DNA from: a virus
Virus record (IMG/VR): IMGVR_UViG_3300008267_000019
Coordinates: 1-64,000 of that record
DNA length: 64,000 nucleotides
Direction: 5' to 3' (one strand)
Position 1 is the first letter of the stretch, and each line of letters starts with the position of its first letter. Below, piece by piece: positions 9,645 through 18,179 of this stretch. The position numbers and the translations under genes were made by a program. The notes under the pieces are model-generated. The model was given only the letters and a program-made list of their open reading frames with translations, was not told the DNA's origin and searched no databases.

Positions 9645-10952
9645 ATGTTAAGAAAAGCAAACAACGTATTTAGCGTTATTCTTGGAGATGTTACTGTTAC
9701 TACTGCTGCAGTAAACGCAGCTGTTCCTGTAGGAACTGTAGTAAGTAACTTAAACTTACCAAATAATGCAGTCGTAATTACAGATGCAGGTCTTCGCAGA
9801 TTAGATGCAGCAGCTTATACTGCTCTTGCTACTGGAGATCAATTTTTCGTAATTCAAGGAAGAGGAGCAACTCAACCATTGATGAAATCTCCTATCCTTA
9901 CTAAAGGAAAGATTAAGTTTTCTATTGCACCGCATAAAAGAGCTCAACAACAATCTACTGCAGTTGGTTACAACGGAACAACAGGAGCTTTACCTGTAGC
10001 TAACAACACTAACTTTTTTATCAAAATTCGTAAAAGAGATAATGATGCAGCTAACCGTTCTCAACCTTTCAGTTTATTTGCAGGACCTGTTCGCACAGAC
10101 GCTACAGGTACTCAAGCAGAGTTAGCTTCTTTGTTAGTTAGCAATGGTTGGTTAAACTTTAAAGATGAGCCAGCTAGATATTACTTACGTTTTGAAGCTC
10201 TTTGTGATAACGTAGGAGCTCCTACAACTGCTGCAACAGGTACTTTAGCTGCTACAAACGGATCTTTGTTTGTATCTGCAACTGTATCAGGAGCTGCTGA
10301 ATTCTCTGTAGGTGATTATGTACGTTTTGGTACTGCTACAACAGATCCAGTTTATAAAGTAGTTGCTACTGCTGTTGGAGGTATTACTTTAGATTCTCCT
10401 TATGTAGGAACTACAGGTACTTTTGCTGCAGGTGCTGCTGAATTTATTACAGCTGCTTTAGCTGCTGTTGCTAATTTTGGTGTAAGAATGACTGGTGATG
10501 TAAATCCATTTGATGTAAATCAGTGGAGAGATTACTATGCAAATAGATTCACTGTTTCTTTCTCTGACTCTACTACATTGCTTACGCATTTGCAAGGAGC
10601 ATTTAACGGAAACGGAGTATGGCAACAAGTTGCAATGGATGAATATCTTTCTTACGGTTATGAAGGAGAAAACAACCAATTGGCTGTTCCTTCTATCCCA
10701 AGAGACCAAACAGTTAAAATCCCAGGTATTGGCGGTAACACTGTTAATACTTCTAAATATTCAGCTTTGAATATTGCATGGGAAGAAAGTATTTCTGGAC
10801 TTGTATCTATGGATGGAGGTAAAGGTAATGTACTTGTGTACTTTAACCTTGATAACTCTGCTCCAGGTGCAGGAGTTGTTACAGGGACTTCTATAGAAGC
10901 TAATACAATTCTTACTTTAGGATTGACTGTAGCAAACTTTAATGAAGTGTAA
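9645..10952 (+). CDS. Abundant virion structural protein (auxiliary capsid or tail component)
   Basis: A 435-residue beta-rich protein with Ala/Thr/Gly-rich composition. Codon choice resembles the major capsid gene (GCT, CGT and GGT frequent), which suggests high expression. A low-complexity insert at about 195-275, with repeated TGT, ATV and AAT steps, looks like an added immunoglobulin-like or beta-sandwich domain between two halves of a core, whose second half has MTGDVNPFDVNQWRDYY. I do not recognise an enzyme motif. The next element is a strong terminator, making this the last gene of the head block. It could be a decoration or auxiliary capsid protein. A tail-tube-like role is less likely if the virion is a podovirus, as most crAss-like phages are. 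Confidence 0.55.
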   Translation: MLRKANNVFSVILGDVTVTTAAVNAAVPVGTVVSNLNLPNNAVVITDAGLRRLDAAAYTALATGDQFFVIQGRGATQPLMKSPILTKGKIKFSIAPHKRAQQQSTAVGYNGTTGALPVANNTNFFIKIRKRDNDAANRSQPFSLFAGPVRTDATGTQAELASLLVSNGWLNFKDEPARYYLRFEALCDNVGAPTTAATGTLAATNGSLFVSATVSGAAEFSVGDYVRFGTATTDPVYKVVATAVGGITLDSPYVGTTGTFAAGAAEFITAALAAVANFGVRMTGDVNPFDVNQWRDYYANRFTVSFSDSTTLLTHLQGAFNGNGVWQQVAMDEYLSYGYEGENNQLAVPSIPRDQTVKIPGIGGNTVNTSKYSALNIAWEESISGLVSMDGGKGNVLVYFNLDNSAPGAGVVTGTSIEANTILTLGLTVANFNEV

Positions 10953-10964
10953 TTCTCCAACCCC

Positions 10965-11018
10965 TAGTAGCCTGCCACAATTTGCTGTCTAAAAAAGTGG
11001 CGGGCTACTATATTTTTA
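10965..11018 (+). terminator. Strong intrinsic terminator ending the head gene block
   Basis: The 14-base arms TAGTAGCCTGCCAC (10965-10978) and GTGGCGGGCTACTA (10997-11010) pair fully with one G-U wobble, around an 18-base loop, followed by TATTTTTATTT. This is the clearest terminator on the plus strand before the convergent junction. Confidence 0.88.
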
Positions 11019-11020
11019 TT

Positions 11021-11028
11021 TATCTTTG
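11021..11028 (+). promoter_or_regulatory. Possible -7 box (TAnnTTTG) for the fiber operon
   Basis: TATCTTTG lies directly after the terminator hairpin and 17 bases before the ATG of the first fiber gene. The terminator-then-promoter order is what a new transcription unit needs. No convincing -33 TTTG is visible at the normal spacing. Confidence 0.42.
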
Positions 11029-11045
11029 ATAAACCTTTAAAATAA

Positions 11046-11876
11046 ATGTCTTTAGTTCCTAAAATATCACTGTCTCTAGGTAATAAATGCAACTTAGTTA
11101 ATCTTATAGAAGAGACAAATCCTTATGAATTTACAACAAATCCTGGAGGATGGGGGGGCCCTAACTTAGACGCTTCTAGTATATTAACTGCAGTAGTTAA
11201 TATTTTTCCTTTTACATATACGCCTACAACTAATGCAGTATCAACAGGAAGTATTTCAGGAAACATATTTACAGATACTACACATTTAGCAGGAGTATTT
11301 GCAATAGGACAAACTTTAACAGGACCTGGAATTTTACCAGGAACTATAATTACAGCTTTAGGAACAGGTACAGGAACTAACAATGGAGGTACTTATATTG
11401 TAAACCTTTCTCAATCAGTAGGACCTATCACAATAACAGGTACTACTGTTTTAGCAAGTTATACCTTAAAGAATCCTAGTATTGATGTCTATACAGGACA
11501 AACAGGATATCCTGTATTAAATACATTTACTGCATTATCTGATCAACCTTGGAATGAATCAGATGGTATATATCAAATAATCTATACTATAGAAGATATA
11601 GGTTATACTAAATACACTAATGAAACTACACATCAATTATTTATATGTAATATATGTAATTGTAAAGACTCATTAGTTGTTAAACTAATAGATGCATGCG
11701 ATGCTATCACTGTTAAAAAACTTAAAGAACAAGTAGATCAAATGGAAGTATTTATCTACGGAATTCAATCCGCATTTGCATGTGGAGATTTTGATACTGC
11801 AGATAATATAATTATCGCAGCAACTAAATATTGTCAAACAGTAGTCAACTGCGGCTGTGATTGCGGAGACTGTTAA
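11046..11876 (+). CDS. Fiber or appendage protein with cysteine-rich C-terminus
   Basis: A 276-residue protein opening the fiber cassette. The middle (about 30-165) is Thr/Gly/Ile-rich and probably beta-structured (TGPGILPGT, TITGTT). The C-terminal about 75 residues are different: CNICNCKD, then two amphipathic helices (VKKLKEQVDQMEVFI), ending in NCGCDCGDC. The next gene begins with MCNCKDCKG only 11 bp later. I infer a virion appendage subunit whose cysteine cluster binds metal or makes cross-links with neighbours. There is no signal peptide and no enzyme motif. Confidence 0.55.
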   Translation: MSLVPKISLSLGNKCNLVNLIEETNPYEFTTNPGGWGGPNLDASSILTAVVNIFPFTYTPTTNAVSTGSISGNIFTDTTHLAGVFAIGQTLTGPGILPGTIITALGTGTGTNNGGTYIVNLSQSVGPITITGTTVLASYTLKNPSIDVYTGQTGYPVLNTFTALSDQPWNESDGIYQIIYTIEDIGYTKYTNETTHQLFICNICNCKDSLVVKLIDACDAITVKKLKEQVDQMEVFIYGIQSAFACGDFDTADNIIIAATKYCQTVVNCGCDCGDC

Positions 11877-11887
11877 TATAATTTAAA

Positions 11888-12619
11888 ATGTGTAACTGTA
11901 AAGATTGTAAAGGAATAACATTATTAAAAGGAACCGACGGAGTAGGTATTGTATCTATTACCGATAACGAGGATGGTACTTTTACTATTTTATTATCTAA
12001 TGGAACTACTTTTATTTCTCCTAATTACACGGGACCTATAGGACCTCAAGGAGATCCAGGAGAAGATGGCCAAAGTATTGATCATGTAAGCTTTACTTCT
12101 ACTACAAATCCAGGAGGAACTCCAGGTGCTGCAGGACAAACAGATACTTACACAGTATGGGGAGATGTTGCAGAAACTATTAATTTAGGAACCTTTGAAG
12201 TCTACAATGGCACTAATGGAGTTGACGGAGGAAGTTGTTGTCCTACTATTTCTATAAGAGATAATGAAGATGCACAAACTGCTCCAGTAGGAACATTAAA
12301 TGCGTTAATTATAAATCAATATGACGCTAATCCATATTCTCAATTTAATTTACCTTCTACAGCTGCTTTAGGATCTTATGTAGAAATAGTAGACGAAAAA
12401 TCTAGTTTTCCTACTAAAACAAGAGTTAGAGCTGCAGCAGGACAAACAATTTATTTTTCAGGATTTGGAAGTACTGCTTCAGGAGGTTATATAGAGAGTG
12501 ACAATAGTACAAATGGTTCTATTAAATTAGTATGCACACAGGCTAACACAAAATGGGCAGTAGTTAATTATGCATATTTTGATAATGCAGGTTTAATGTT
12601 AGTACCTACTTTAGTGTAA
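11888..12619 (+). CDS. Fiber protein with collagen-like segment and cysteine-rich N-terminus
   Basis: A 243-residue protein with three parts. The N-terminus MCNCKDCKG carries three Cys. A short collagen-like run (GPIGPQGDPGEDG) lies near residues 51-63, with further Gly/Pro-rich sequence to about 85, and another Cys pair (GGSCC) sits near 115. The C-terminal domain (about 125-243) is beta-rich with the motif QTIYFSGFG. Gly-x-y repeats in phage fibers form trimeric stalks, so the C-terminal part may be the tip. The gene abuts the previous and next genes (4-11 bp), showing one operon. Receptor or capsid attachment is inferred from the repeat type and the neighbours. Confidence 0.6.
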   Translation: MCNCKDCKGITLLKGTDGVGIVSITDNEDGTFTILLSNGTTFISPNYTGPIGPQGDPGEDGQSIDHVSFTSTTNPGGTPGAAGQTDTYTVWGDVAETINLGTFEVYNGTNGVDGGSCCPTISIRDNEDAQTAPVGTLNALIINQYDANPYSQFNLPSTAALGSYVEIVDEKSSFPTKTRVRAAAGQTIYFSGFGSTASGGYIESDNSTNGSIKLVCTQANTKWAVVNYAYFDNAGLMLVPTLV

Positions 12620-12622
12620 ATA

Positions 12623-13552
12623 ATGGAATGTAACTGTACCATATCAATTAGTTACTCTATCTATATAGATCCAGATACTATAGAAGTACTAGAGTTTGAA
12701 TTAACTCCGTTACCTTATTTATATAATAATCAATCTATATATCAATGGACAGACACTAATCTTAATAAAGATTTTTTATTAAGATTTAATGGAGTTAATT
12801 GGGTAATAGTCACAGTGCTTGGAGGTGTACTATGTAGTACACTAACATCACCATTAGCTCTTATATGTCCAATACAAGAAAGTCCAGATAATAATTGGGT
12901 AGATGCAGAAGAATCGCCTTTATTTCATGTAATAACATATGGATCATGTGAAGTAAATCCTGTTTGTGTAGCATGGAATACAGATCCTGCAGAAACTATC
13001 CCTGATCCCTGGGATCAATATACTTTTGTTTTTGATGAAACTCCTGCAAATTCTAGTTTTTATGTAGGACAAGGTATAACATATTTTAGCAGTATGTTAC
13101 CATTAACTTATCCAGGTACAGAAGTTTATTATGTGTTTCTTATTTTTTACACTTCTGATGGAGTTAATTTTTACACTGAAGACGGCCCAGGAAGATATAT
13201 TTATGGAATAGTATTAGAAGATTCTGATGGAGAGTATATTATACCACAAACTAGAACTTTAAATACAGGATATTTATGCGTAGAACCTGCATATAGTACT
13301 CCAGATGAAATTAACCAAGAATGCTTTGATATATTAGTTTGGAATAAACAATGCGAATTTGCTCAATGCGTTTTAAACTATAGTAAGCTTTTAAAATTTG
13401 GAATAGCTCCTTGTGACATGTTAGATAATCTAAAAAACAAACGAAGAGTATTAGAGATTTTAAATTGCTATGATACTAGAGATATAGAAAATGATACTAC
13501 AGATTACAATGTATTATCATACAGTACAATAAAAAAACTATTAAATTATTAA
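12623..13552 (+). CDS. Fiber-cassette protein with N-terminal cysteines and C-terminal helical domain
   Basis: A 309-residue protein of unknown function. It begins MECNCT, then is beta-rich and aromatic through about residue 225 (segments such as WDQYTFVFDETP and TEVYYVFLIFYT). It finishes with a helical domain containing several Cys (NKQCEFAQCVL, APCDML, EILNCYD). The helical Cys-bearing C-terminus is similar in style to that of the first fiber-cassette protein (11046-11876). The start is 4 bp after the previous stop. I infer a structural appendage subunit. Nothing points to an enzyme. Confidence 0.5.
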   Translation: MECNCTISISYSIYIDPDTIEVLEFELTPLPYLYNNQSIYQWTDTNLNKDFLLRFNGVNWVIVTVLGGVLCSTLTSPLALICPIQESPDNNWVDAEESPLFHVITYGSCEVNPVCVAWNTDPAETIPDPWDQYTFVFDETPANSSFYVGQGITYFSSMLPLTYPGTEVYYVFLIFYTSDGVNFYTEDGPGRYIYGIVLEDSDGEYIIPQTRTLNTGYLCVEPAYSTPDEINQECFDILVWNKQCEFAQCVLNYSKLLKFGIAPCDMLDNLKNKRRVLEILNCYDTRDIENDTTDYNVLSYSTIKKLLNY

Positions 13553-13554
13553 TT

Positions 13555-14763
13555 ATGAACTACGAAATAAAGTCTGCTTTAACTGCATCTGTAAGAGAAA
13601 TATATTATGATAAGAACCTAAATAGAATGGCGTTTAAAAACGATTTAGGTATTATTACTCCTTTAGATAATATTAGTGTACCTGGACCTCAAGGACCACA
13701 AGGTCCTACAGGAGCAACAGGTGCAACTGGAGCTACTGGTGCAACAGGTGCTACAGGGCCCGCGGGTGCGCAAGGTCCTGTAGGTCCTGCAGGATTAAAT
13801 TGGCAAGGAGCGTGGTCAGCATCAGGAACTTATGTAGTAGACGATGCAGTAGGATATGGAGGTGCATCTTGGTTTTGTATAGCTAACGTAGGCCCTTCTG
13901 TAACTACACCTGATTTAGATCCTACTAATTGGGCATTATTAGCATCTCAAGGAGCAGTAGGTCCGCAAGGGCCTGCAGGAGTTAATGGCGCAGCAGGTGC
14001 AGCAGGAGCACAAGGACCTCAAGGTATTGCAGGACCTAATATAGTAGTAATTGATTCTACAGGTATTACTAGTGGTACAGCTACTAGAGTGTTATTTGAA
14101 AGCACTGCAAATCAAGTAAGTGAAGATGCAAGATTTTTATATAACTCAGCAATAAGCTCATTAAATAATACAGGTAAAGCAAATGTTTTAACAAATACTG
14201 CTTTTGGACATGAAGCTTTATCAAATACTTCTGCAACAGGAAATACTAATACTGCTATAGGATACTCAGCTCTTACTAATACTACTACAGGATTTTCAAA
14301 TACTGCCGTAGGGTATAATACTTTAGCATCTAACACAATAAACACAGGAAACACTGCAATAGGTTATAGTGCATTAGCAAATAATAATGGAAATGACAAT
14401 GTTGCACTAGGATATGAAGCATTACAAGGAAATGGCGCAGGAAGTAATAATGTTGCAATAGGGTACGGTACATTAATTGCCAATGATACAGGTTCTAATA
14501 ATGTTGTATTAGGTTATAAAGCAGCACAAGATAATATTTCTGGAAATAATAATATAGTAATAGGAGACAATGCTTCTACAGGTGACCAAAATTATTGTTT
14601 AGTAATAGGTACTAATGCTATTCCACAATTTGATAATGAAGTAGTAATAGGATCTTCTACAGAACCTTTAGGAACTGTTAGCTCAGGAGCCCCTACTGCA
14701 ACTGATAAATGGGAAATAAGAATTAATGGAATTAGATACTATATTCCTTTAGAAGCAATATAA
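13555..14763 (+). CDS. Tail/head fiber: collagen stalk, carbohydrate-binding-like module, beta-roll repeats
   Basis: A 402-residue fiber. The order is: an N-terminal anchor of about 42 residues; collagen-like Gly-x-y repeats at about 43-80 including five TGA units; a module at about 82-130 with [11 protein letters not shown] ... DAVGYGG ... W that resembles small chitin/carbohydrate-binding modules (CBM5/12 type); a second Gly-x-y stretch at about 138-160; and then many repeats of the NTAIGYSAL type at about 215-365 that build a beta-roll as in YadA-like heads and phage fibers. No S74 chaperone with catalytic motif is seen at the short C-terminal end. It probably forms a trimeric receptor-binding or adhesion fiber. 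Confidence 0.75.
   Translation: MNYEIKSALTASVREIYYDKNLNRMAFKNDLGIITPLDNISVPGPQGPQGPTGATGATGATGATGATGPAGAQGPVGPAGLNWQGAWSASGTYVVDDAVGYGGASWFCIANVGPSVTTPDLDPTNWALLASQGAVGPQGPAGVNGAAGAAGAQGPQGIAGPNIVVIDSTGITSGTATRVLFESTANQVSEDARFLYNSAISSLNNTGKANVLTNTAFGHEALSNTSATGNTNTAIGYSALTNTTTGFSNTAVGYNTLASNTINTGNTAIGYSALANNNGNDNVALGYEALQGNGAGSNNVAIGYGTLIANDTGSNNVVLGYKAAQDNISGNNNIVIGDNASTGDQNYCLVIGTNAIPQFDNEVVIGSSTEPLGTVSSGAPTATDKWEIRINGIRYYIPLEAI
13681..13794 (+). repeat. Collagen-like Gly-x-y coding repeats
   Basis: This in-frame stretch codes for consecutive Gly-x-y triplets, including five nearly identical GCAACAGGT-type units (Ala-Thr-Gly). Such 9-base repeats can expand or contract by slippage and so change stalk length. 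Confidence 0.8.
14195..14650 (+). repeat. Degenerate coding repeats for a beta-roll fiber
   Basis: Repeated units of about 14-21 codons encode variants of NTAIGYSAL ([49 protein letters not shown]). The pattern matches the trimeric YadA-head-like beta-roll repeats seen in phage and bacterial adhesins. Confidence 0.75.
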
Positions 14764-14765
14764 TA

Positions 14766-14903
14766 ATGGACAAACAAGAAGCTATAAATATTTTAGAACA
14801 AGCTTTAAATGCTGCTAATCTAAAAGGCGTATATTCACTTGCTGATATACAAACTATATTGACAGCATTAGAAGTTATTAAAAACGACATAATTAAAAAT
14901 TAA
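14766..14903 (+). CDS. Small fiber-cassette protein (45 residues)
   Basis: A short gene starting 2 bp after the fiber stop and ending 5 bp before the next gene, so it fills the gap exactly. The 45 residues (MDKQEAINILEQALNAAN at the start, ending VIKNDIIKN) form one or two amphipathic helices with no membrane segment. Tight packing in the operon and a full-length frame support a real gene. It may be a helical fiber accessory or chaperone-like peptide, but there is no motif to show this. Confidence 0.6.
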   Translation: MDKQEAINILEQALNAANLKGVYSLADIQTILTALEVIKNDIIKN

Positions 14904-14908
14904 ATATC

Positions 14909-15364
14909 ATGCCACAATTACAAGCAGCCATAGTAGGCCATAATAATACAAGAGCAGCAGTAACAGGTCAAGAAGAATTACTTGTAAGAGTAAATTCTAC
15001 TGGTACTTTTAGTCAAGATGTAAATATTAAAAATCCTCTAAGTCAATTAATTGCAACAGACTCTGTATCAGTAGTATTAACTTCTGACCAAGCTGATTTA
15101 GTAATTACTCCTGTTATTATTGTATCATCAGGAGATTCGTCTACATTAATTGGTAACAGCACTAGGTCTATTTCATTTGCAAGTAATGGAACAGCTAATG
15201 CACTAGTAACATTTGACGGAGGCGCTACAATAGTAGCGTTACCTGCAGGAACAACTGTTAATATGGACGCAGGAGGATTAGGTAATTTTTATCAAGGAAA
15301 TAGTTTCGGATATGATACTGCTACTAATGCTGGAGCTTCTTTAATAATTACTTATAATATATAA
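14909..15364 (+). CDS. Small beta-rich virion appendage protein
   Basis: A 151-residue protein, beta-rich and Val/Thr/Ser/Ala-rich, without Cys or catalytic motifs. The N-terminal AAIVGHNNTRAAVTGQEEL and the middle VSVVLTSDQADLVI are typical of structural proteins encoded in Bacteroidota phage fiber regions. The final part (GNFYQGNSFGYDTATNAG) is Gly/Asn-rich. It abuts the next gene (5 bp). I infer a head or tail appendage component and cannot name a family. Confidence 0.5.
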   Translation: MPQLQAAIVGHNNTRAAVTGQEELLVRVNSTGTFSQDVNIKNPLSQLIATDSVSVVLTSDQADLVITPVIIVSSGDSSTLIGNSTRSISFASNGTANALVTFDGGATIVALPAGTTVNMDAGGLGNFYQGNSFGYDTATNAGASLIITYNI

Positions 15365-15369
15365 GTAAA

Positions 15370-16614
15370 ATGGGAACAATTATCTCTACACCTGGATTAA
15401 ATAATTTTAATTTATTAAATAATCAACCTATGCTTGCTGATGCATTTGGTAGATTAAGAGTATCCACACCTTTAACTTTATTTGATTCTTCTCATAGATA
15501 CAAAGACAATGGTTTATGGAATACGTATACTGCTAGTGGAGGTACTGCCGTATTTAGTCCTAATGAAGGTTTGATGAATCTAAATGTAGATACTACAGCT
15601 GGATCAGAAGTTCTTAGAGAAACTACTAAAGTGTTCTCCTACCAACCAGGTAAGTCATTACTAGTATTAAATACATTTGTAATGGCTCCTAGTCAAAAAT
15701 TTTTAAGACAAAGAGTAGGTTACTTTGGTACAGATAATGGTATTTATTTAGAGCTTAATGATACTGATGGATTATGTTTTGTAGAAAGAAGTTTAGTAAC
15801 TGGAGTTGCTACAGATACTCTTGTTCCTCAAAACTCTTGGAATGTAGATAGATTAGATGGCTCTGGACCTTCAGGAATTGTTTTAGACATAAGAAATGCT
15901 CAAATCATGTTTATGGATATTGAGTGGTTGGGAGAAGGAACTGTAAGAATAGGTTTTATTATAGACGGTAACTTTATACTTTGTCATAGATTTAATCATG
16001 CCAACTTAATTACATCAACATATATTACTACAGCATCTCTTCCGTTAAGATATGAGATAACTAACTTAGGTGTTACAGATAATCCAAGCACATTAAAACA
16101 AGTTTGTTCTAGTGTTATATCTGAAGGAGGATATGAACTTAGAGGAGCTCAATTGGCTATTGGTACAGATATCACAACACCCACAAGTTTAGCTGTAGCA
16201 GGTACTTATTATCCTATTGTTAGTATAAAACTTAGATCAGCTTATGAAGATGCAGTAGTTATATTAACTGCTTTATCTATTATGGGTGTAGCAACTGGTA
16301 TATATAACTGGAAAATAGTAGCTAATGGTGCTACAGCTGGAGGCGCATGGGTTCCTGCAGCAGTAGATTCTGCTGTAGAATATAATATAACAGGAACTAG
16401 TTTTGCAGGAGGTAGAACACTAGCATCTGGATTTATTACGTCAACTGCACAAGCTTCAGTTAATCTAGATATACTTAAAGAAGCTCTATTTAACTTTCAG
16501 TTAGAAAGAGATACATTTACAAGTAAAACTTTTGAGATTACATTAATAGTAAGTGCTAGTACTAATACAGAGTTGATTTATGCATCAATGGACTGGGAAG
16601 AAGTAAGCAGATAA
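15370..16614 (+). CDS. Virion structural protein of the DAFGRLRVS type
   Basis: A 414-residue protein carrying, near residues 25-45, DAFGRLRVSTP followed by LFDSSHRY. I recognise this signature from a family of structural or fiber proteins shared by many large phages. The rest is beta-rich: about 45-250 resembles a jelly-roll or concanavalin-like fold with alternating hydrophobic strands, and about 260-414 another beta domain. No signal peptide or enzyme motif is visible. It sits in the fiber operon between a small beta-rich protein and the lectin-like DUF1566 protein, so a role in an adsorption apparatus is likely. Its exact position in the virion is unknown. Confidence 0.6.
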   Translation: MGTIISTPGLNNFNLLNNQPMLADAFGRLRVSTPLTLFDSSHRYKDNGLWNTYTASGGTAVFSPNEGLMNLNVDTTAGSEVLRETTKVFSYQPGKSLLVLNTFVMAPSQKFLRQRVGYFGTDNGIYLELNDTDGLCFVERSLVTGVATDTLVPQNSWNVDRLDGSGPSGIVLDIRNAQIMFMDIEWLGEGTVRIGFIIDGNFILCHRFNHANLITSTYITTASLPLRYEITNLGVTDNPSTLKQVCSSVISEGGYELRGAQLAIGTDITTPTSLAVAGTYYPIVSIKLRSAYEDAVVILTALSIMGVATGIYNWKIVANGATAGGAWVPAAVDSAVEYNITGTSFAGGRTLASGFITSTAQASVNLDILKEALFNFQLERDTFTSKTFEITLIVSASTNTELIYASMDWEEVSR

Positions 16615-16624
16615 TATATAAGCA

Positions 16625-17233
16625 ATGAGTACAAGAATAGATATAAAGCCAGAATCTGATCCACCTGTAGGAGCTACTCTAATGAAGAGTGGACAGACTA
16701 CATCTTACCGTACAGGAGATGATGGAGATATAGAAGCTGGTAGAGCTACTTCATTTAGTGTACTTGCAAGTAATAATCCATTTGGAAACACGAATAGATT
16801 TACCGATGAGTTAGGCAATCAAACGTATACGAATAATATTGTAATTGATTGGTCTACTTACAACGGCTCTAACGTACTTGGAATTTCAAGAATAGCTATA
16901 CCAACGGGGAACACTTGGAACCAAGCAATAGATAATTCTTTGTCTTATTCGATAGGTTCTTTTACAACGGGTTGGAGATTACCAAATATAAAAGAGATTT
17001 TCAACTTAATGAATTTCGCAAACGACCAAAACAACTTATTAAATTACTCCCCATTCAATTTTTCTTCTGTAGGTAGAGTATATTGGAGCTCAAATACTGT
17101 CTTAAACGCAACTACACAAGCATATGTATTGACAAATATTGGTACATTGAATGTGTCTGCTAAAACAACTTCTGTTGCCTACACCTATTTCAGAGTAAGA
17201 ACATTCACAGTAACGGGAACAACTTTAACTTAA
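16625..17233 (+). CDS. DUF1566 / C-type-lectin-like surface protein
   Basis: A 202-residue protein whose C-terminal part matches DUF1566: NTWNQAIDN, then GWRLPNIKEI (about 119-128), VYWSSN (about 151-156), a variable-looking stretch, and YFRVRTF near the end. DUF1566 domains adopt a C-type-lectin-like fold and often serve as ligand-binding tips. The N-terminal about 50 residues probably attach it to the virion (KSGQTTSYRTGDDGDIEAGR). Base use is less A/T-skewed than in its neighbours, with more AAC, GGC and ACG codons, which may indicate recent acquisition. Such domains are also classical targets of diversity-generating retroelements, but no reverse transcriptase is in the window. Confidence 0.65.
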   Translation: MSTRIDIKPESDPPVGATLMKSGQTTSYRTGDDGDIEAGRATSFSVLASNNPFGNTNRFTDELGNQTYTNNIVIDWSTYNGSNVLGISRIAIPTGNTWNQAIDNSLSYSIGSFTTGWRLPNIKEIFNLMNFANDQNNLLNYSPFNFSSVGRVYWSSNTVLNATTQAYVLTNIGTLNVSAKTTSVAYTYFRVRTFTVTGTTLT

Positions 17234-17240
17234 AAATATT

Positions 17241-17474
17241 ATGGCAACTTATAAATTTCCTCAATTTAATACAGAAATTACTAACCCAACTGTGACAGTA
17301 ACAGTTGTTAATGATTTTATTCAAGAAAGACTTTGTAATGCAGAAGTAATACTTTCTGTACCAGATGCAAACTTTGGTGTAATATTTTATGGTTATACTT
17401 ATACTACAGATTGGAATGACCAGGATATTATAGCTTGGGTAAATAATGTTGAACTTCCCAAATATGAAATATAA
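17241..17474 (+). CDS. Small conserved-looking protein of unknown function
   Basis: A 77-residue protein between the lectin-like protein and the holin. The sequence is beta-leaning (TNPTVTVTVVNDFIQ, VIFYGYTYTTDW) with an acidic and aromatic C-terminus. There is no membrane segment. Its last base overlaps the start of the holin gene (TAATG-type junction), so it is cotranscribed and coupled. It could be a short fiber accessory or a lysis-cassette protein; I cannot tell which. Confidence 0.5.
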   Translation: MATYKFPQFNTEITNPTVTVTVVNDFIQERLCNAEVILSVPDANFGVIFYGYTYTTDWNDQDIIAWVNNVELPKYEI

Positions 17475-17974
17475 TGAAGGAAGAGGCAACATCAGGTTTT
17501 ATAGGATTTAGTAGCCCATTAGATTTTTTCTATTCACTTGTTGGTGCTAAAAGTTGGACAATTAATGCTGGTGCAGCATTTATTGCAGGATTAACTTCTT
17601 TTATTACAAATTATATTTGGGATGATCCTACAGCAGTATATACTCTTTGGTCATTAATGTTTGCAGATTGGATGTCAGGTATTATTAAAGCAGTTGTTAA
17701 TAAACGTTTTGTAAGCTTTAAAATATGGAGAATGCCTTTATATTTTGTAGCTACTTCATATATTTTACACATATCTTGGTATATGGCAAAAAGCAACGGG
17801 ATATATTACTATTTACCAGCAGTTGTAATAGGCGGATTCTATTCTGTATATTTTGTATCTTTATTAGAAAACTTAGGAGATATAAAAGCACTGCCAAAGC
17901 CTTTAGTAAAAATTCTTAAATCTAGATTTGGTTTAAAGAAGTTAATAGAAAAAGACGAAAAAAATGATGAATAG
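17474..17974 (+). CDS. Holin-like membrane protein (Phage_holin_4 type)
   Basis: A 166-residue membrane protein that opens the lysis cassette. Hydrophobic segments lie at about 30-48 (INAGAAFIAGLTSFITNYI), 58-75 (LWSLMFADWMSGII), 88-105 and 112-132. The second carries the D-W/x-x-SG-I-x-K-A signature of the toxin-secretion/phage lysis holin family (Phage_holin_4_1), followed by a basic stretch (NKRFVSFKIWR). The C-terminal about 30 residues are highly charged and cytoplasmic. Holins collect in the inner membrane and open at a set time to release or activate the endolysin. The end overlaps the next small membrane gene by 11 bp. Confidence 0.78.
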   Translation: MKEEATSGFIGFSSPLDFFYSLVGAKSWTINAGAAFIAGLTSFITNYIWDDPTAVYTLWSLMFADWMSGIIKAVVNKRFVSFKIWRMPLYFVATSYILHISWYMAKSNGIYYYLPAVVIGGFYSVYFVSLLENLGDIKALPKPLVKILKSRFGLKKLIEKDEKNDE

Positions 17975-18146
17975 ATATTATAGACCAACACCTCTTAAAT
18001 GGAGAAAAATAGGAGATACTTTATTAATAATTAGTACTACTATTACTACATTTGCAATAACTGAGCAAATAGAGTGGCTAGCGTATGTTGCTTTATTTAT
18101 AGGTGTAGTAGGTAAATTTTTAAGTAACTTGTTTGTAAAAAAATAA
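17964..18146 (+). CDS. Small membrane protein of the lysis cassette
   Basis: A 60-residue protein overlapping the holin end by 11 bp. It has a basic N-terminus (RYYRPTPLKWRK) and one long or two short hydrophobic helices (about 17-33 and 37-55), ending in VKK. The size and location suit a holin partner, antiholin or inner-membrane spanin-like protein, but there is no lipobox. A hairpin overlaps its stop codon. Confidence 0.6.
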   Translation: MMNRYYRPTPLKWRKIGDTLLIISTTITTFAITEQIEWLAYVALFIGVVGKFLSNLFVKK

Positions 18147-18153
18147 CAAGTTA
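18125..18153 (+). terminator. Possible attenuator hairpin after the small membrane gene
   Basis: TAACTTGTT (18125-18133) and AACAAGTTA (18145-18153) form a 9-bp perfect stem around an A-rich loop and overlap the stop codon at 18144-18146. The following TATTATATAAAT is a weak U-tract, so only partial termination is likely. Confidence 0.4.
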
Positions 18154-18179
18154 TATTATATAAATCAAATAAAAACAAC

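Noticed and set aside
10658-10960. Minus-strand open frame over the end of the 435-residue structural gene
   Set aside because: It is the antisense shadow of a highly expressed, codon-biased gene and would be the only minus-strand gene in this region.
16625-17233. Complete diversity-generating retroelement
   Set aside because: Only a plausible target-type protein is present. No reverse transcriptase, accessory gene or template repeat was found in this window.
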